DNA of 32,789 bases from Sulfitobacter sp. DFL-14 (GTDB taxonomy: Bacteria > Pseudomonadota > Alphaproteobacteria > Rhodobacterales > Rhodobacteraceae), in contig NZ_QBFD01000046.1 of assembly GCF_003335585.1 (NCBI RefSeq), forward strand, positions 829,500 to 862,288. The letters run 5' to 3'. The position numbers and the translations under genes are program-made. Shown piece by piece: positions 23,972-30,591 of this stretch; position 1 is the first letter of the stretch; each line of letters begins with the position of its first letter. A model generated the notes under the pieces. The model was not told the DNA's origin. It worked only from the letters and a program-made list of their open reading frames with translations, and made no database searches.

Positions 23972-24001
23972 AAAAAAGGGACCGGCGTTTCCGCCGATCC
24001 C
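23972..24001 (-). terminator. Intrinsic terminator of rplU-rpmA
   Basis: On the minus strand GGGATCGGCG-GAAA-CGCCGGTCCC forms a 10-bp stem (one T-G pair) with a GNRA tetraloop, followed directly by TTTTTTG. It lies about 30 bases after the rpmA stop. A T-rich flank (ATTTTTTC) on the other side could let it work on the plus strand too. Confidence 0.88.
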
Positions 24002-24031
24002 TGAAATTTTTTCAAACCTTGTGGGTACGGC

Positions 24032-24301
24032 TTATTCAGCGGCCTCGGCGCGTGGCAGGACTGAAATGAACGTGCGGTTTTTCAGACCCTTGTGGAAGGT
24101 CACGGCACCATCGACGGTTGCAAAGATCGTGTGATCCTTGCCCATGCCGACGCCGGCCGCCGGCCAGAACTTTGTGCCGCGCTGACGCACGATGATGTTG
24201 CCGGGAATGACGGCTTCGCCGCCGTATTTCTTGACGCCAAGGCGACGACCGGCTGAGTCGCGCCCGTTACGGGATGAACCGCCTGCTTTTTTATGTGCCA
24301 T
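24032..24301 (-). CDS. rpmA: 50S ribosomal protein L27
   Basis: The 89-residue product is bL27, which sits near the peptidyl transferase centre. The canonical features are all there: MAHKKAGGSSRNGRDSAGRRLGVKKYGGE, then VIPGNIIVRQRGTKFWPA and GMGKDHTIFATVDG. It starts 12 bases after rplU ends, with a GGAG-type site in the gap, and is followed by a strong terminator. Confidence 0.97.
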   Translation of the reverse strand: MAHKKAGGSSRNGRDSAGRRLGVKKYGGEAVIPGNIIVRQRGTKFWPAAGVGMGKDHTIFATVDGAVTFHKGLKNRTFISVLPRAEAAE

Positions 24302-24312
24302 TTGGTCTCTCC

Positions 24313-25041
24313 TTAGCCTTTGGTCAGTTCTTTGGCCTGTGCGATCCAGTCTTCACGACCGACACGACCCTTGAACGACAGTTTCTCTTCAATAGCCTCA
24401 ACGTCCGCTTCTGTCCATGCGGCGATCTGCGCGAAGGTTGTGATACCTTCACCGTGCAGCTTTTCGACGATCACGGGGCCAACGCCGGAAATCTGCGTCA
24501 GGTCATCGCCTGCCGCTTCGGCTTTCTTGGCCTTGGGCGCGGCTTTCTTCTCTGCCTTGGCAGGTGCCTCTTCCTTGGCCGCTTTGGCTGCCTTGGCAGG
24601 CGCGTCGGCTTTCTTGGCTTTTGCGGGCTTTGCAGCCGCGTCTGCCGATTTGCCGGAGAGTGCTGCAACAGCTGCTGCAGAAACAGAACCGGTGCCGACA
24701 GCTGCCATCACCTTGGATTTGCCAGCGCCGGAGGCCATGATCTCGGTGATCTTGACCAGCGTCAGCTTCTGACGGTGTCCCTTGGTGCGCTTGGAAGAGT
24801 GCTTCCGGCGACGCTTGACGAAGTGGATGACCTTTTCGCCCTTGATCTGATCAACGACTTCGGCCTGAACGGCAGCGTCCTCGATCAGCGGCGCGCCAAC
24901 CTGGGGGGAATCGCCGCCCAGCATCAGAACATCATTGAATTGAACAGTTTCACCGGCACTTGCCGCAATACGTTCCACCCGAAGCATATCGCCAGAGGCT
25001 ACTTTATATTGCTTACCGCCAGTCTTGATGACCGCAAACAT
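24313..25041 (-). CDS. rplU: 50S ribosomal protein L21 with C-terminal extension
   Basis: Residues 1-102 are a normal bL21 (MFAVIKTGGKQYKVASGD, KRRRKHSSKRTKGHRQ, LVKITEI). Usual bL21 ends there at about 103 residues, but this protein has 242. The extension has an Ala/Lys-rich linker (about 103-178) and a compact helix-hairpin-helix-like domain at 181-240 (LTQISGVGPVIVEKLHGEGI, then FAQIAAWTEADVEAIEEKL). Such HhH domains bind DNA, RNA or protein, so it may contact rRNA or a partner. I know similar extended L21 from related alphaproteobacteria, so it is not an artefact. The ATG at 25041 follows AAGGAAG. A promoter lies about 145 bases upstream. Confidence 0.94.
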   Translation of the reverse strand: MFAVIKTGGKQYKVASGDMLRVERIAASAGETVQFNDVLMLGGDSPQVGAPLIEDAAVQAEVVDQIKGEKVIHFVKRRRKHSSKRTKGHRQKLTLVKITEIMASGAGKSKVMAAVGTGSVSAAAVAALSGKSADAAAKPAKAKKADAPAKAAKAAKEEAPAKAEKKAAPKAKKAEAAGDDLTQISGVGPVIVEKLHGEGITTFAQIAAWTEADVEAIEEKLSFKGRVGREDWIAQAKELTKG

Positions 25042-25186
25042 CGCGTCTTCCTTCATTTTGCCGCGTCCTGTGGTCCCCGGTTCCGGGTGTTTCGGACCGG
25101 CATCGCAGCCGCGTCCACCTCGAACAGCGCGCCCTTGGGGCGTCATTAAAACAGATCCCACGCGAGAACCCTCGCCGGGATGCGGG

Positions 25187-25215
25187 CTTATCGGTGGATC
25201 GGGGCCTCAAGTCAA
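25187..25215 (-). promoter_or_regulatory. Promoter of rplU-rpmA
   Basis: On the minus strand TTGACT (25215-25210) and GATAAG (25192-25187) are 17 bases apart. Transcription would start near 25180, leaving a leader of about 140 bases, which could hold L21-mediated control. I see no recognised leader motif. Confidence 0.7.
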
Positions 25216-25235
25216 GCGGGTTTTTACCGCTGGCG

Positions 25236-26051
25236 TCAAAGCTCCTGCGCCGTCATGTTCAGCGCCACCGCGCGCCCCAGCGCATAGGAAATATCCTCAT
25301 AGGCCGCGCCGAAGCCGTCGAACAGACCACGGTTCATCGCCTGACCTGCCGGGGTGTTGCCAAAGTCGATATAGGCCTGCATCTGTTCGTCCGTCAGCGG
25401 TGAATAGGACATCAGCAGATAGCCGAAAAGCCAGCCTTCGGTATCCTCGCGGATCGCCTCGGCCTCGCCGTTGACATCGGCCAGCATCTCCTCCTCTGAC
25501 ATATCCAGCCCGTTGCCATCCGCAAGGCCGCGCATGAACTGGAAATTGGAGTTCATGGCAGTGGTCACGTTCCGCTCCAGCATGTCGCCATCGGCCACCA
25601 GGCGGCGCAGCATCTCAAAGCGCGGGTCATCGGTCTCTGAAAGTTCGGCAAAGCGCAGGCGCGCGGCCTGTTCGACATCCGGGTCCCGGATCGCCACGCG
25701 GGCAGAGTTTTCAAGCGCGATGATCTGGCTGCCCAGGTCGGAGGCGAAAAAGTTAATCGCCTGCTCCAACTCCTCGCCCGAAAGCTCTTGCCCCAGGGCC
25801 TGCCGCACAGCTTCCACGATGCGGGCGGGGTCATAGATCGCCTCGACCTGCACCTGCCAGCCCGCACCGCCCTGCCCGTTCAGCATGTCGGCATTCAGGT
25901 CTTCGGCGCTGTCCAGCCCTTCGTCGCGCAGGATCACCGCGATTTCGCCCAGGCGCAGCACATCGACCAGCACCGACAGGCGCGCATCTGCATGGGCAGG
26001 CAGCGCCAGCGCCAGAAGCAGCGGCCAGAGCAGGAACGCGCGGCGCATCAC
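25236..26051 (-). CDS. DUF2059 periplasmic protein
   Basis: The 271-residue product starts with a signal peptide (MRRAFLLWPLLLALALPAHA) and has a DUF2059-type helical domain around 75-125 (IVEAVRQALGQELSGEELEQAINFFASDLGSQIIALENSAR). A second similar helix pair occurs near 215-250 (LMSYSPLTDEQMQAYIDFGNTPAGQAMNRGLFDGF). The function of DUF2059 is unknown; it is probably a soluble periplasmic helical protein. Its start overlaps the stop of the upstream paralogue by four bases. The pair is distantly related, sharing the FASDLGxxxxALEN-like segment. Confidence 0.82.
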   Translation of the reverse strand: MMRRAFLLWPLLLALALPAHADARLSVLVDVLRLGEIAVILRDEGLDSAEDLNADMLNGQGGAGWQVQVEAIYDPARIVEAVRQALGQELSGEELEQAINFFASDLGSQIIALENSARVAIRDPDVEQAARLRFAELSETDDPRFEMLRRLVADGDMLERNVTTAMNSNFQFMRGLADGNGLDMSEEEMLADVNGEAEAIREDTEGWLFGYLLMSYSPLTDEQMQAYIDFGNTPAGQAMNRGLFDGFGAAYEDISYALGRAVALNMTAQEL

Positions 26052-26893
26052 AGGTCCGTGCTCGGCTGCATGCCGGGCAGGCGCGCGGCCACGGCCTCGA
26101 ACCGGTTGGCCATGATTTCATACTGGACCGCGTTCATCAGCGCATAGACCTTTTGCATCCTCGCGTCCTCCAGTGCCTCGGCATAGGCTTCAACCTCGGC
26201 GTCGGAAAAGGCCTGATAGGTATAGGCGGCATTGATCAGCGCGCTGGCGGCGAGCGACTGGCGCATCTCGTCTTCCTGGCTGCGCATGGCTTCGCGCAGG
26301 TCGGCCTCATCCATCTGCAATTCGATCACCCCGGCGCCGGCCGCGGCCATCAGGAAACGCACCTGCACCTCCTGGATCGCCCTGAGCGAGGCGCCCTCGG
26401 CATCCGTCGCCTGTGTCAGCCGCTCCAGCAGCGCGATGCGGGGGCTGTCGATTTTCCGCAACCCTTCCATGATCGCGGCACCGCTTTCGGTTTTCAGCCC
26501 GTCCTGTTCCTCCATATGGCTGTCATTTTCGACCGCAACCAGACGCTGGCCCAGGTCACTGGCATAGAAATCGGCGGCATGGGTCAACAGATCGTCGCTG
26601 AGCGTCTCGCCCAGGATGTCCATCGCCATCTCCTGCATGGTCTCGGTTGCAAAGACCTCGTTCACCAGCCGCGACCATTCTGAGCCGAAGGCATCCGCCT
26701 CGATCCCCAGCATGGCGGGCGCGTTGTCTGCCGACAGGCGAATGCTCTCCAGCGCGACGTCAAAGCCGGTGATCTCAAGATATTCGCGCAGCTTTGCCGC
26801 ATCAGCGGCCCGTGCGGGCGGAGCAAAGGCCATCAGGACAAGGGCGATTGTGGTGGTCAGAGCAATCAGCGAGGGGCGCAGCGCGGCAAGCAT
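26048..26893 (-). CDS. DUF2059 periplasmic protein
   Basis: The 281-residue product has a signal peptide (LIALTTTIALVLMAFAPPARA) followed by a DUF2059-like domain: LVNEVFATETMQEMAMDILGETLSDDLLTHAADFYASDLGQRLVAVENDS, matching the FASDLG...ENS segment of the next gene. The C-terminal half (AYTYQAFSDAEVEAYAEALEDARMQKVYALMNAVQYEIMA) repeats the same helical pattern. It is probably periplasmic and of unknown role. It is the first of two tandem, translationally coupled family members, best explained by an old duplication. Confidence 0.82.
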   Translation of the reverse strand: MLAALRPSLIALTTTIALVLMAFAPPARAADAAKLREYLEITGFDVALESIRLSADNAPAMLGIEADAFGSEWSRLVNEVFATETMQEMAMDILGETLSDDLLTHAADFYASDLGQRLVAVENDSHMEEQDGLKTESGAAIMEGLRKIDSPRIALLERLTQATDAEGASLRAIQEVQVRFLMAAAGAGVIELQMDEADLREAMRSQEDEMRQSLAASALINAAYTYQAFSDAEVEAYAEALEDARMQKVYALMNAVQYEIMANRFEAVAARLPGMQPSTDL

Positions 26894-26990
26894 GGGACAA
26901 GTCCTTTCGTTCGGTTACCCTGAACTTAGGCCGTCTTGCCGCCGCTGCAATGAAAATTCCCGTGTGGGCGGGCAACCGGCAGATGCCCCC

Positions 26991-27019
26991 TTGCCTGCGG
27001 ACCCAAAGCCCACTAAACG
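26991..27019 (+). promoter_or_regulatory. Putative promoter of tRNA-Ser
   Basis: TTGCCT (26991-26996) and TAAACG (27014-27019) are separated by 17 bases, and the predicted start near 27026 lies about 12 bases before the mature tRNA. The -10 element is not a strong match. Confidence 0.5.
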
Positions 27020-27037
27020 GGCGCTCCAGACCCCCGC

Positions 27038-27127
27038 GGAGAGGTGCCGGAGTGGTCGAACGGGGCGGTCTCGAAAACCGTTGAGGGTGCAAGCCTTCCC
27101 AGGGTTCGAATCCCTGTCTCTCCGCCA
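27038..27127 (+). tRNA. tRNA-Ser (anticodon CGA)
   Basis: The 90-base gene folds as a class II tRNA. The acceptor stem GGAGAGG pairs with TCTCTCC (one G-T). The D-arm contains AGTGGTCGAACGG. The anticodon stem GCGGT/ACCGT holds the 7-base loop CTCGAAA with anticodon CGA, reading UCG. A long variable arm follows (TGAGGGTGCAAGCCTTCCC), then the T-arm GGGTTCGAATCCC and discriminator G with an encoded CCA. Confidence 0.97.
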
Positions 27128-27218
27128 TTTGGCCAGATTGAACTGTCAGGGTTCAGGCCAGACCGGTTTTGTATCGGATCACTGACCCAACGCATCGGCG
27201 CCATGTGCAAAACGGATG

Positions 27219-27255
27219 TTCACGTCTGTCGCAGCGGAGGTCCGGGAAGAGCCCT
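27219..27255 (+). repeat. Diverged copy of dispersed repeat
   Basis: TTCACG...GTCGCAGCGGAGGTCCGGGAAGAGCCCT aligns without gaps to 10-46 with seven mismatches in 37 bases, and to 724-760. It is in the same orientation as the left-hand copies and about 90 bases downstream of tRNA-Ser. Confidence 0.6.
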
Positions 27256-27377
27256 GAGTGACGCGAAGCGCAAGCCGGGCCGTCGCCTGCCCGGGGTGGG
27301 CGATGCTGACCTTGGCTCATCCCACTTTATTTCTCAACCGTGATGAATCCCATCAGTGGAACACCCAGCCTCACCAA

Positions 27378-27435
27378 ATCGCCTACCCGACCGGCGGGCA
27401 GGCGATGGCCCGGCGCCTGCGGCTTGTTCCGGGCC
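27378..27435. repeat. Two adjacent hairpins of unknown role
   Basis: First hairpin: ATCGCCT-A-CCCG-accgg-CGGG-C-AGGCGAT (27378-27406), 11 pairs interrupted by one A/C mismatch. Second: GGCCCGG (27407-27413) with CCGGGCC (27429-27435), a 15-base loop. They abut directly. Neither is followed by a T run. They could be a REP-like element or part of a structured RNA. Confidence 0.55.
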
Positions 27436-27652
27436 TCGGTGCTCATGTTTGATGGCAACTCTGTCCCGCTTGCCGGACCCTGACCCACACCGCACCGCAG
27501 GTCCGCTATGGTCGCAACCGCTTGCCATTCGGGTCAGGAATTCCCGGCTTGAGGACCAGACCCGCACAATGAAAGCGCGAATCTGCCGCGCCTGCGCCAA
27601 ACTAAGGGCCCTATCGCCTTGCAATGATCGCGCCAGAAACAAAGGCGCAGGC

Positions 27653-27910
27653 ATGACCAGGGTTCATGATCAGATATCGTCCGGACGGGCCAGACTTTTC
27701 GAGTTGCACCGGCAGTTGCTGCGCGCGGGCGATGCTGTGCAGGCCGCAAAGCGCCATCGCATTCCGCTGCTGGACGACGCCACTGCCAGCCGGTTCAGGG
27801 ACGCAGCAATTGCATCCCTGAAAGCCCGGGGCCCGGCGGCGGCAACCGACACCCCTGGGGAAATGCGCGGCATTCTCAGTAAAAGGCGCTGGCGTCCAGG
27901 GCAATTGTGA
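27653..27910 (+). CDS. Small hypothetical protein
   Basis: The 85-residue product is not recognised. It has an amphipathic helix-like start (SSGRARLFELHRQLLRAGDAVQAAKRHRI) and is basic, with an Arg/Lys-rich C-terminus (SKRRWRPGQL). The ATG at 27653 follows AAAGG at about eight bases. The frame extends upstream, with an ATG at 27569 that would add 28 residues with two cysteines. Its last 35 bases overlap the 3' end of the converging gene on the other strand. It may be genuine, or a chance open frame in GC-rich DNA. Confidence 0.35.
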   Translation: MTRVHDQISSGRARLFELHRQLLRAGDAVQAAKRHRIPLLDDATASRFRDAAIASLKARGPAAATDTPGEMRGILSKRRWRPGQL

Positions 27911-28448
27911 CCGCGCCGATCACCTCGCCGCTCGCAGGATCCGTGAGGGCGAAGGATACCTGCCCCTGATAGGTCTGGGTGCTTTCGTCCAACTCGATCT
28001 CATCGACAAAAACCGCCCCGGCACCTGCGCCGAATGTCTTTTGAAACTTGGCTTCATCGCCTTGCCAATAGTCCGATGTCACCGCGCTGGTCGCGACATT
28101 CAGACCGCGGTTGTCCATGACAAATGCCTCGGTGATGCGCCCCTCTGCAAGCGCCACCTGCTCGCGCAGGAAATCGGACAGCGGATTATTCAGCACCGGG
28201 GCGATCACCGGCGCGTCGGCGACGCCCACCTGCCCGCGCCAGGCGGTATCCATCGCCTCGATGTCGGCAGCGCTCAACCCGGCGTGACGGCCATTCTGGT
28301 CCTGCACCGCGGCGACGATCCGGGGCGCATTGATCCAGCTTGCCAGATCGTCGGCGATGTAATCGGCCATGGCCGGTGGCACCTCCGCGGCATGGCAAAG
28401 GGTTGCTGTCAGGATCGACAGTGACAAACAGGTTGAACGTAGAAACAT
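27876..28448 (-). CDS. Secreted PDC/Cache-like sensor-type protein
   Basis: The 190-residue product has a signal peptide (FLRSTCLSLSILTATLCHA) and a mature part with an N-terminal helix (VPPAMADYIADDLASWINAPRIVAAVQDQN) and a sheet region: ITEAFVMDNRGLNVATSAVTSDYWQGDEAKF, then GQVSFALTDPASGEVIGAVTIALDA. This is the layout of PDC/Cache sensor domains of chemoreceptors and kinases, but here without membrane anchor or output domain. It would be a free periplasmic binding protein. The ATG at 28448 follows AAGGA at seven bases; an in-frame TTG six codons earlier is unlikely. The fold call is by pattern only and the ligand is unknown. Confidence 0.65.
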   Translation of the reverse strand: MFLRSTCLSLSILTATLCHAAEVPPAMADYIADDLASWINAPRIVAAVQDQNGRHAGLSAADIEAMDTAWRGQVGVADAPVIAPVLNNPLSDFLREQVALAEGRITEAFVMDNRGLNVATSAVTSDYWQGDEAKFQKTFGAGAGAVFVDEIELDESTQTYQGQVSFALTDPASGEVIGAVTIALDASAFY

Positions 28449-28581
28449 GAGGGCATCCTTGATCAAACGCCCGATACGGATAGACCGGGCCAGCCCTGCG
28501 GAAGCTAGCCTGCAGTGTTTAAACTTGGGTAAATGAGATCCGGCAAGGCAGCGTCACGCGGGTTTGAAGGGGCTCACCCGG

Positions 28582-29304
28582 TCAAATCTGCCCCTTGAAC
28601 CCCGTCGCCACGACAAATTTTTCCGAACTGTCGGACCGGCTGGCCGGGGGTTTGATGTTGGCCACCTTGGCAAAGCGCTGCTTGAGCAGTTTCTGCAAGT
28701 CCCCCTCGGCGCCGCCCGCGAGCACTTTGGCGACAAAGGTGCCGCCCTCCTCCAGCACGTCAAAGGCGAAATAGGCCGCGGCTTCGCACAGGGCGATGAT
28801 CCGCAAATGGTCGGTCTGCTTGTGCCCCGAACTGCTGGCCGCCATGTCCGACATCACCACATCGGCCTTGCCGCCAAGCCATTCCTTGACCTGCAGATCC
28901 GCATCATCTGCCATGAAATCAAGCACATGCAACTCGCAACCCGCGATCGGCTCCATCTCTTGCAGGTCAATGCCCAGGATCGTCCCGACCTGTTTGTCGG
29001 ACCGCTCCCCCAGCACGTTGCACCGTTTGACCGCAACCTGGCACCAGCCGCCGGGTGCCGCGCCCAGATCAACGATACGCGCCCCCGGCACGAGGAAGCG
29101 GTACTTGTCGTCCAGTTCCATGATCTTGTAGGCCGCGCGCCCGCGATAGCCTTCGGCCTGCGCCCGCTTCACGTAAGGGTCGTTCAGCTGCCGTTGCAGC
29201 CAGCGGGTGGAGCTGAGCTTGCGCCCGCGCGCGGATTTGACCTTGACCTTGAGCTCGCGCTGTCCGCGACCTGAGGTGTTCTTGCCCGAGGGTGTCTTTG
29301 CCAT
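28582..29304 (-). CDS. rlmE: 23S rRNA (uridine-2'-O-)methyltransferase RlmE
   Basis: The 240-residue enzyme (also FtsJ/RrmJ) methylates the 2'-O of U2552 in 23S rRNA with S-adenosylmethionine. After a basic N-terminus (SGKNTSGRGQRELKVKVKSARGRK) come YVKRAQAEGYRGRAAYKIMELD (first catalytic Lys), the SAM motif IVDLGAAPGGWCQVAV, DVVMSDMAASSSGHKQTDH (catalytic Asp), GGTFVAKVLAGG (second Lys) and RSDSSEKFVVATGFKG (catalytic Glu). The K-D-K-E set is therefore complete. The ATG at 29304 was chosen by the family's length; its ribosome site is weak. Confidence 0.93.
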   Translation of the reverse strand: MAKTPSGKNTSGRGQRELKVKVKSARGRKLSSTRWLQRQLNDPYVKRAQAEGYRGRAAYKIMELDDKYRFLVPGARIVDLGAAPGGWCQVAVKRCNVLGERSDKQVGTILGIDLQEMEPIAGCELHVLDFMADDADLQVKEWLGGKADVVMSDMAASSSGHKQTDHLRIIALCEAAAYFAFDVLEEGGTFVAKVLAGGAEGDLQKLLKQRFAKVANIKPPASRSDSSEKFVVATGFKGQI

Positions 29305-29361
29305 GCTACCAATCCGAGTTTCACGCCACCCATAAAGGCTTTGCGCGGTTTTCACCAGAGG

Positions 29362-30018
29362 TCAGCCGGGTCGAACCGGTGCCGGCAGCACAAAGAAGCC
29401 GGCAAAGCGGCGCAGCAGCGCAGGGTCGCCGGTGATGTGCAGCCCCTCTGCTGCTTCGGGTGCGAGGCCGCCGTACACTACATCGGCCAGCGCGGTGGGG
29501 TCACCGGACAGGTGCAGGTCCGCCGCCGGTGCCGTGCCGGCCTTGACGCAGAGCCGCCCCTCCGAAATGCGCAGCACCTGGGGCCTGCCGTCAAGATCAA
29601 GCTGCACCACCATCTGCACATCCCCTGCCCGCGCCGGGTCGAACATGGTTTCAAACGACATGCCGACCGATGCGGCACTCATCGGCCTGTCCCCTGCCAT
29701 CTGCGGCGAGCGCACCGCCCAGCGGCCCAATTCCATGATCAGCGGTTTCAGCGCCGCGCCCCAGTCGGTCAGGGCATAGACAGTGGTATTGGCCGGATGT
29801 GGCAAGCCGCGCCGGGTGATGATGTGGTCGTGTTCCAGATCCGCAAGCCGGGTGCTGAGGATATTGGAACTGATGCCGGGCAGCGCCGCCTTGATGTCGG
29901 AAAAGCGCAGCGGCCCCGGCACCAGTTCACGCACGATCAGCAGCGCCCAGCGTTCGCCGACTAGCTCCAGCGCATGGGCTGTTGCACAGCCGTCGTCATA
30001 GGGTTTCTTGCGCACCAT
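29362..30018 (-). CDS. HxlR-type regulator with SCP2-like C-terminal domain
   Basis: The 218-residue product has an HxlR winged helix at about 5-100 (DDGCATAHALELVGERWALLIVRELVPGPLRFSDIKAALPGISSNILSTRLADLEHDHIITRR), including the conserved N-terminal Cys (C11) that serves in redox or electrophile sensing in some members. The rest (about 120-218) resembles an SCP2 sterol-carrier-type domain (VQLDLDGRPQVLRISEGRLCV...ADLHLSGDPTALADVVYGG), which may bind a hydrophobic ligand. The ATG at 30018 follows AGGCGG; an earlier in-frame start at 30069 would cover the candidate operator. It is divergent from the DUF1428 gene, which it probably controls. Confidence 0.87.
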   Translation of the reverse strand: MVRKKPYDDGCATAHALELVGERWALLIVRELVPGPLRFSDIKAALPGISSNILSTRLADLEHDHIITRRGLPHPANTTVYALTDWGAALKPLIMELGRWAVRSPQMAGDRPMSAASVGMSFETMFDPARAGDVQMVVQLDLDGRPQVLRISEGRLCVKAGTAPAADLHLSGDPTALADVVYGGLAPEAAEGLHITGDPALLRRFAGFFVLPAPVRPG

Positions 30019-30048
30019 TCCGCCTGCCTGGTTGTTAACAGAATTCTG

Positions 30049-30069
30049 GTGGTTGTTTTTTTGAACCAC
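30049..30069. promoter_or_regulatory. Candidate operator between HxlR and DUF1428 genes
   Basis: GTGGTT (30049-30054) and AACCAC (30064-30069) form a perfect 6-bp dyad around a T-rich 9-base spacer. It lies in the 94-base gap between the two divergent genes. On the plus strand TTGAAC (30062-30067) overlaps it and could be a -35 element for the DUF1428 gene. Binding by the adjacent HxlR regulator is an inference. Confidence 0.5.
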
Positions 30070-30112
30070 GTAAGTCTTTATTTGAACATAACCATCCTGA
30101 ACGGAGCATCCA

Positions 30113-30460
30113 ATGGCCTATTACGATATTTTCCTTGCCCCTGTATCTGCGGAAAAACGCGCGGATTATGACGCGTTCCTCAAGGCGTCACATGCCATGA
30201 TCCTCGGATATGGTGCCACGCAGGTCGTGGATCTCTGGGGGGATGACGTGAACGATGGCAAGCTGACCTCCCTGCCGATGGCGGTCAAGCTGGAGGAAGG
30301 AGAGGTGGTGACCGCCGGTTGGATCATCTGGCCTTCGAAAGAAGTCCGCGATGCCGGCTGGGGCAAGATGATGTCGGAAGAGCCCGAGATGGAAATGCCT
30401 TTCGATGGCAAGCGCATGATCTTTGGCGGTTTTGCCGAAATGCTGGTCTCGGGCAGTTGA
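30113..30460 (+). CDS. DUF1428 family protein
   Basis: The 115-residue product matches DUF1428: an opening YYDIFLAPVSAEKRADYDAFLKASHAMILGYGATQVVDLWGDDVNDGKLTSLPMAVKL, then VVTAGWIIWPSKEVRDAGWGKMM and the closing MPFDGKRMIFGGFAEML. Members are small cytoplasmic proteins with a ferredoxin-like dimeric alpha/beta-barrel fold and unknown activity. CGGAG lies before the ATG at 30113. It is divergent from the HxlR regulator, a layout typical of a regulator and its target. Confidence 0.88.
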   Translation: MAYYDIFLAPVSAEKRADYDAFLKASHAMILGYGATQVVDLWGDDVNDGKLTSLPMAVKLEEGEVVTAGWIIWPSKEVRDAGWGKMMSEEPEMEMPFDGKRMIFGGFAEMLVSGS

Positions 30461-30515
30461 CCCGGACGGCACAGACCCGGCTGGCGGCACGCCCCGTGGC
30501 TGCGCCGGATCCCTC

Positions 30516-30544
30516 TCACGCCCGCGCTTCCGGGCCGGGCGTGA
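30516..30544. terminator. Hairpin between converging DUF1428 and ppx
   Basis: TCACGCCCG (30516-30524) and CGGGCGTGA (30536-30544) form a perfect 9-bp stem with an 11-base loop in the gap between two converging genes. There is no T run on either side, so a terminator role is only suggested by position. Confidence 0.45.
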
Positions 30545-30591
30545 TCGCTTTGCCGGTTGGCGGCGGAAGAAGCGGCACTGCTTCATTGTTT

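Larger units (their letters stand above)
27128..27652. other. Gene-poor spacer after tRNA-Ser
   Basis: No convincing gene is visible. The stretch holds a diverged copy of the dispersed repeat (27219-27255) and two successive strong hairpins (27378-27435). An open frame on the plus strand runs through the right part but has no family likeness and low-complexity, Arg/Pro-rich content until its last 85 codons. There is no integrase or attachment-site duplication of the tRNA end that I can see. Confidence 0.5.

Noticed and set aside
27038..27652. Integrated element at the tRNA-Ser gene
   Set aside because: No integrase, no phage genes and no obvious duplication of the tRNA 3' end were found downstream.
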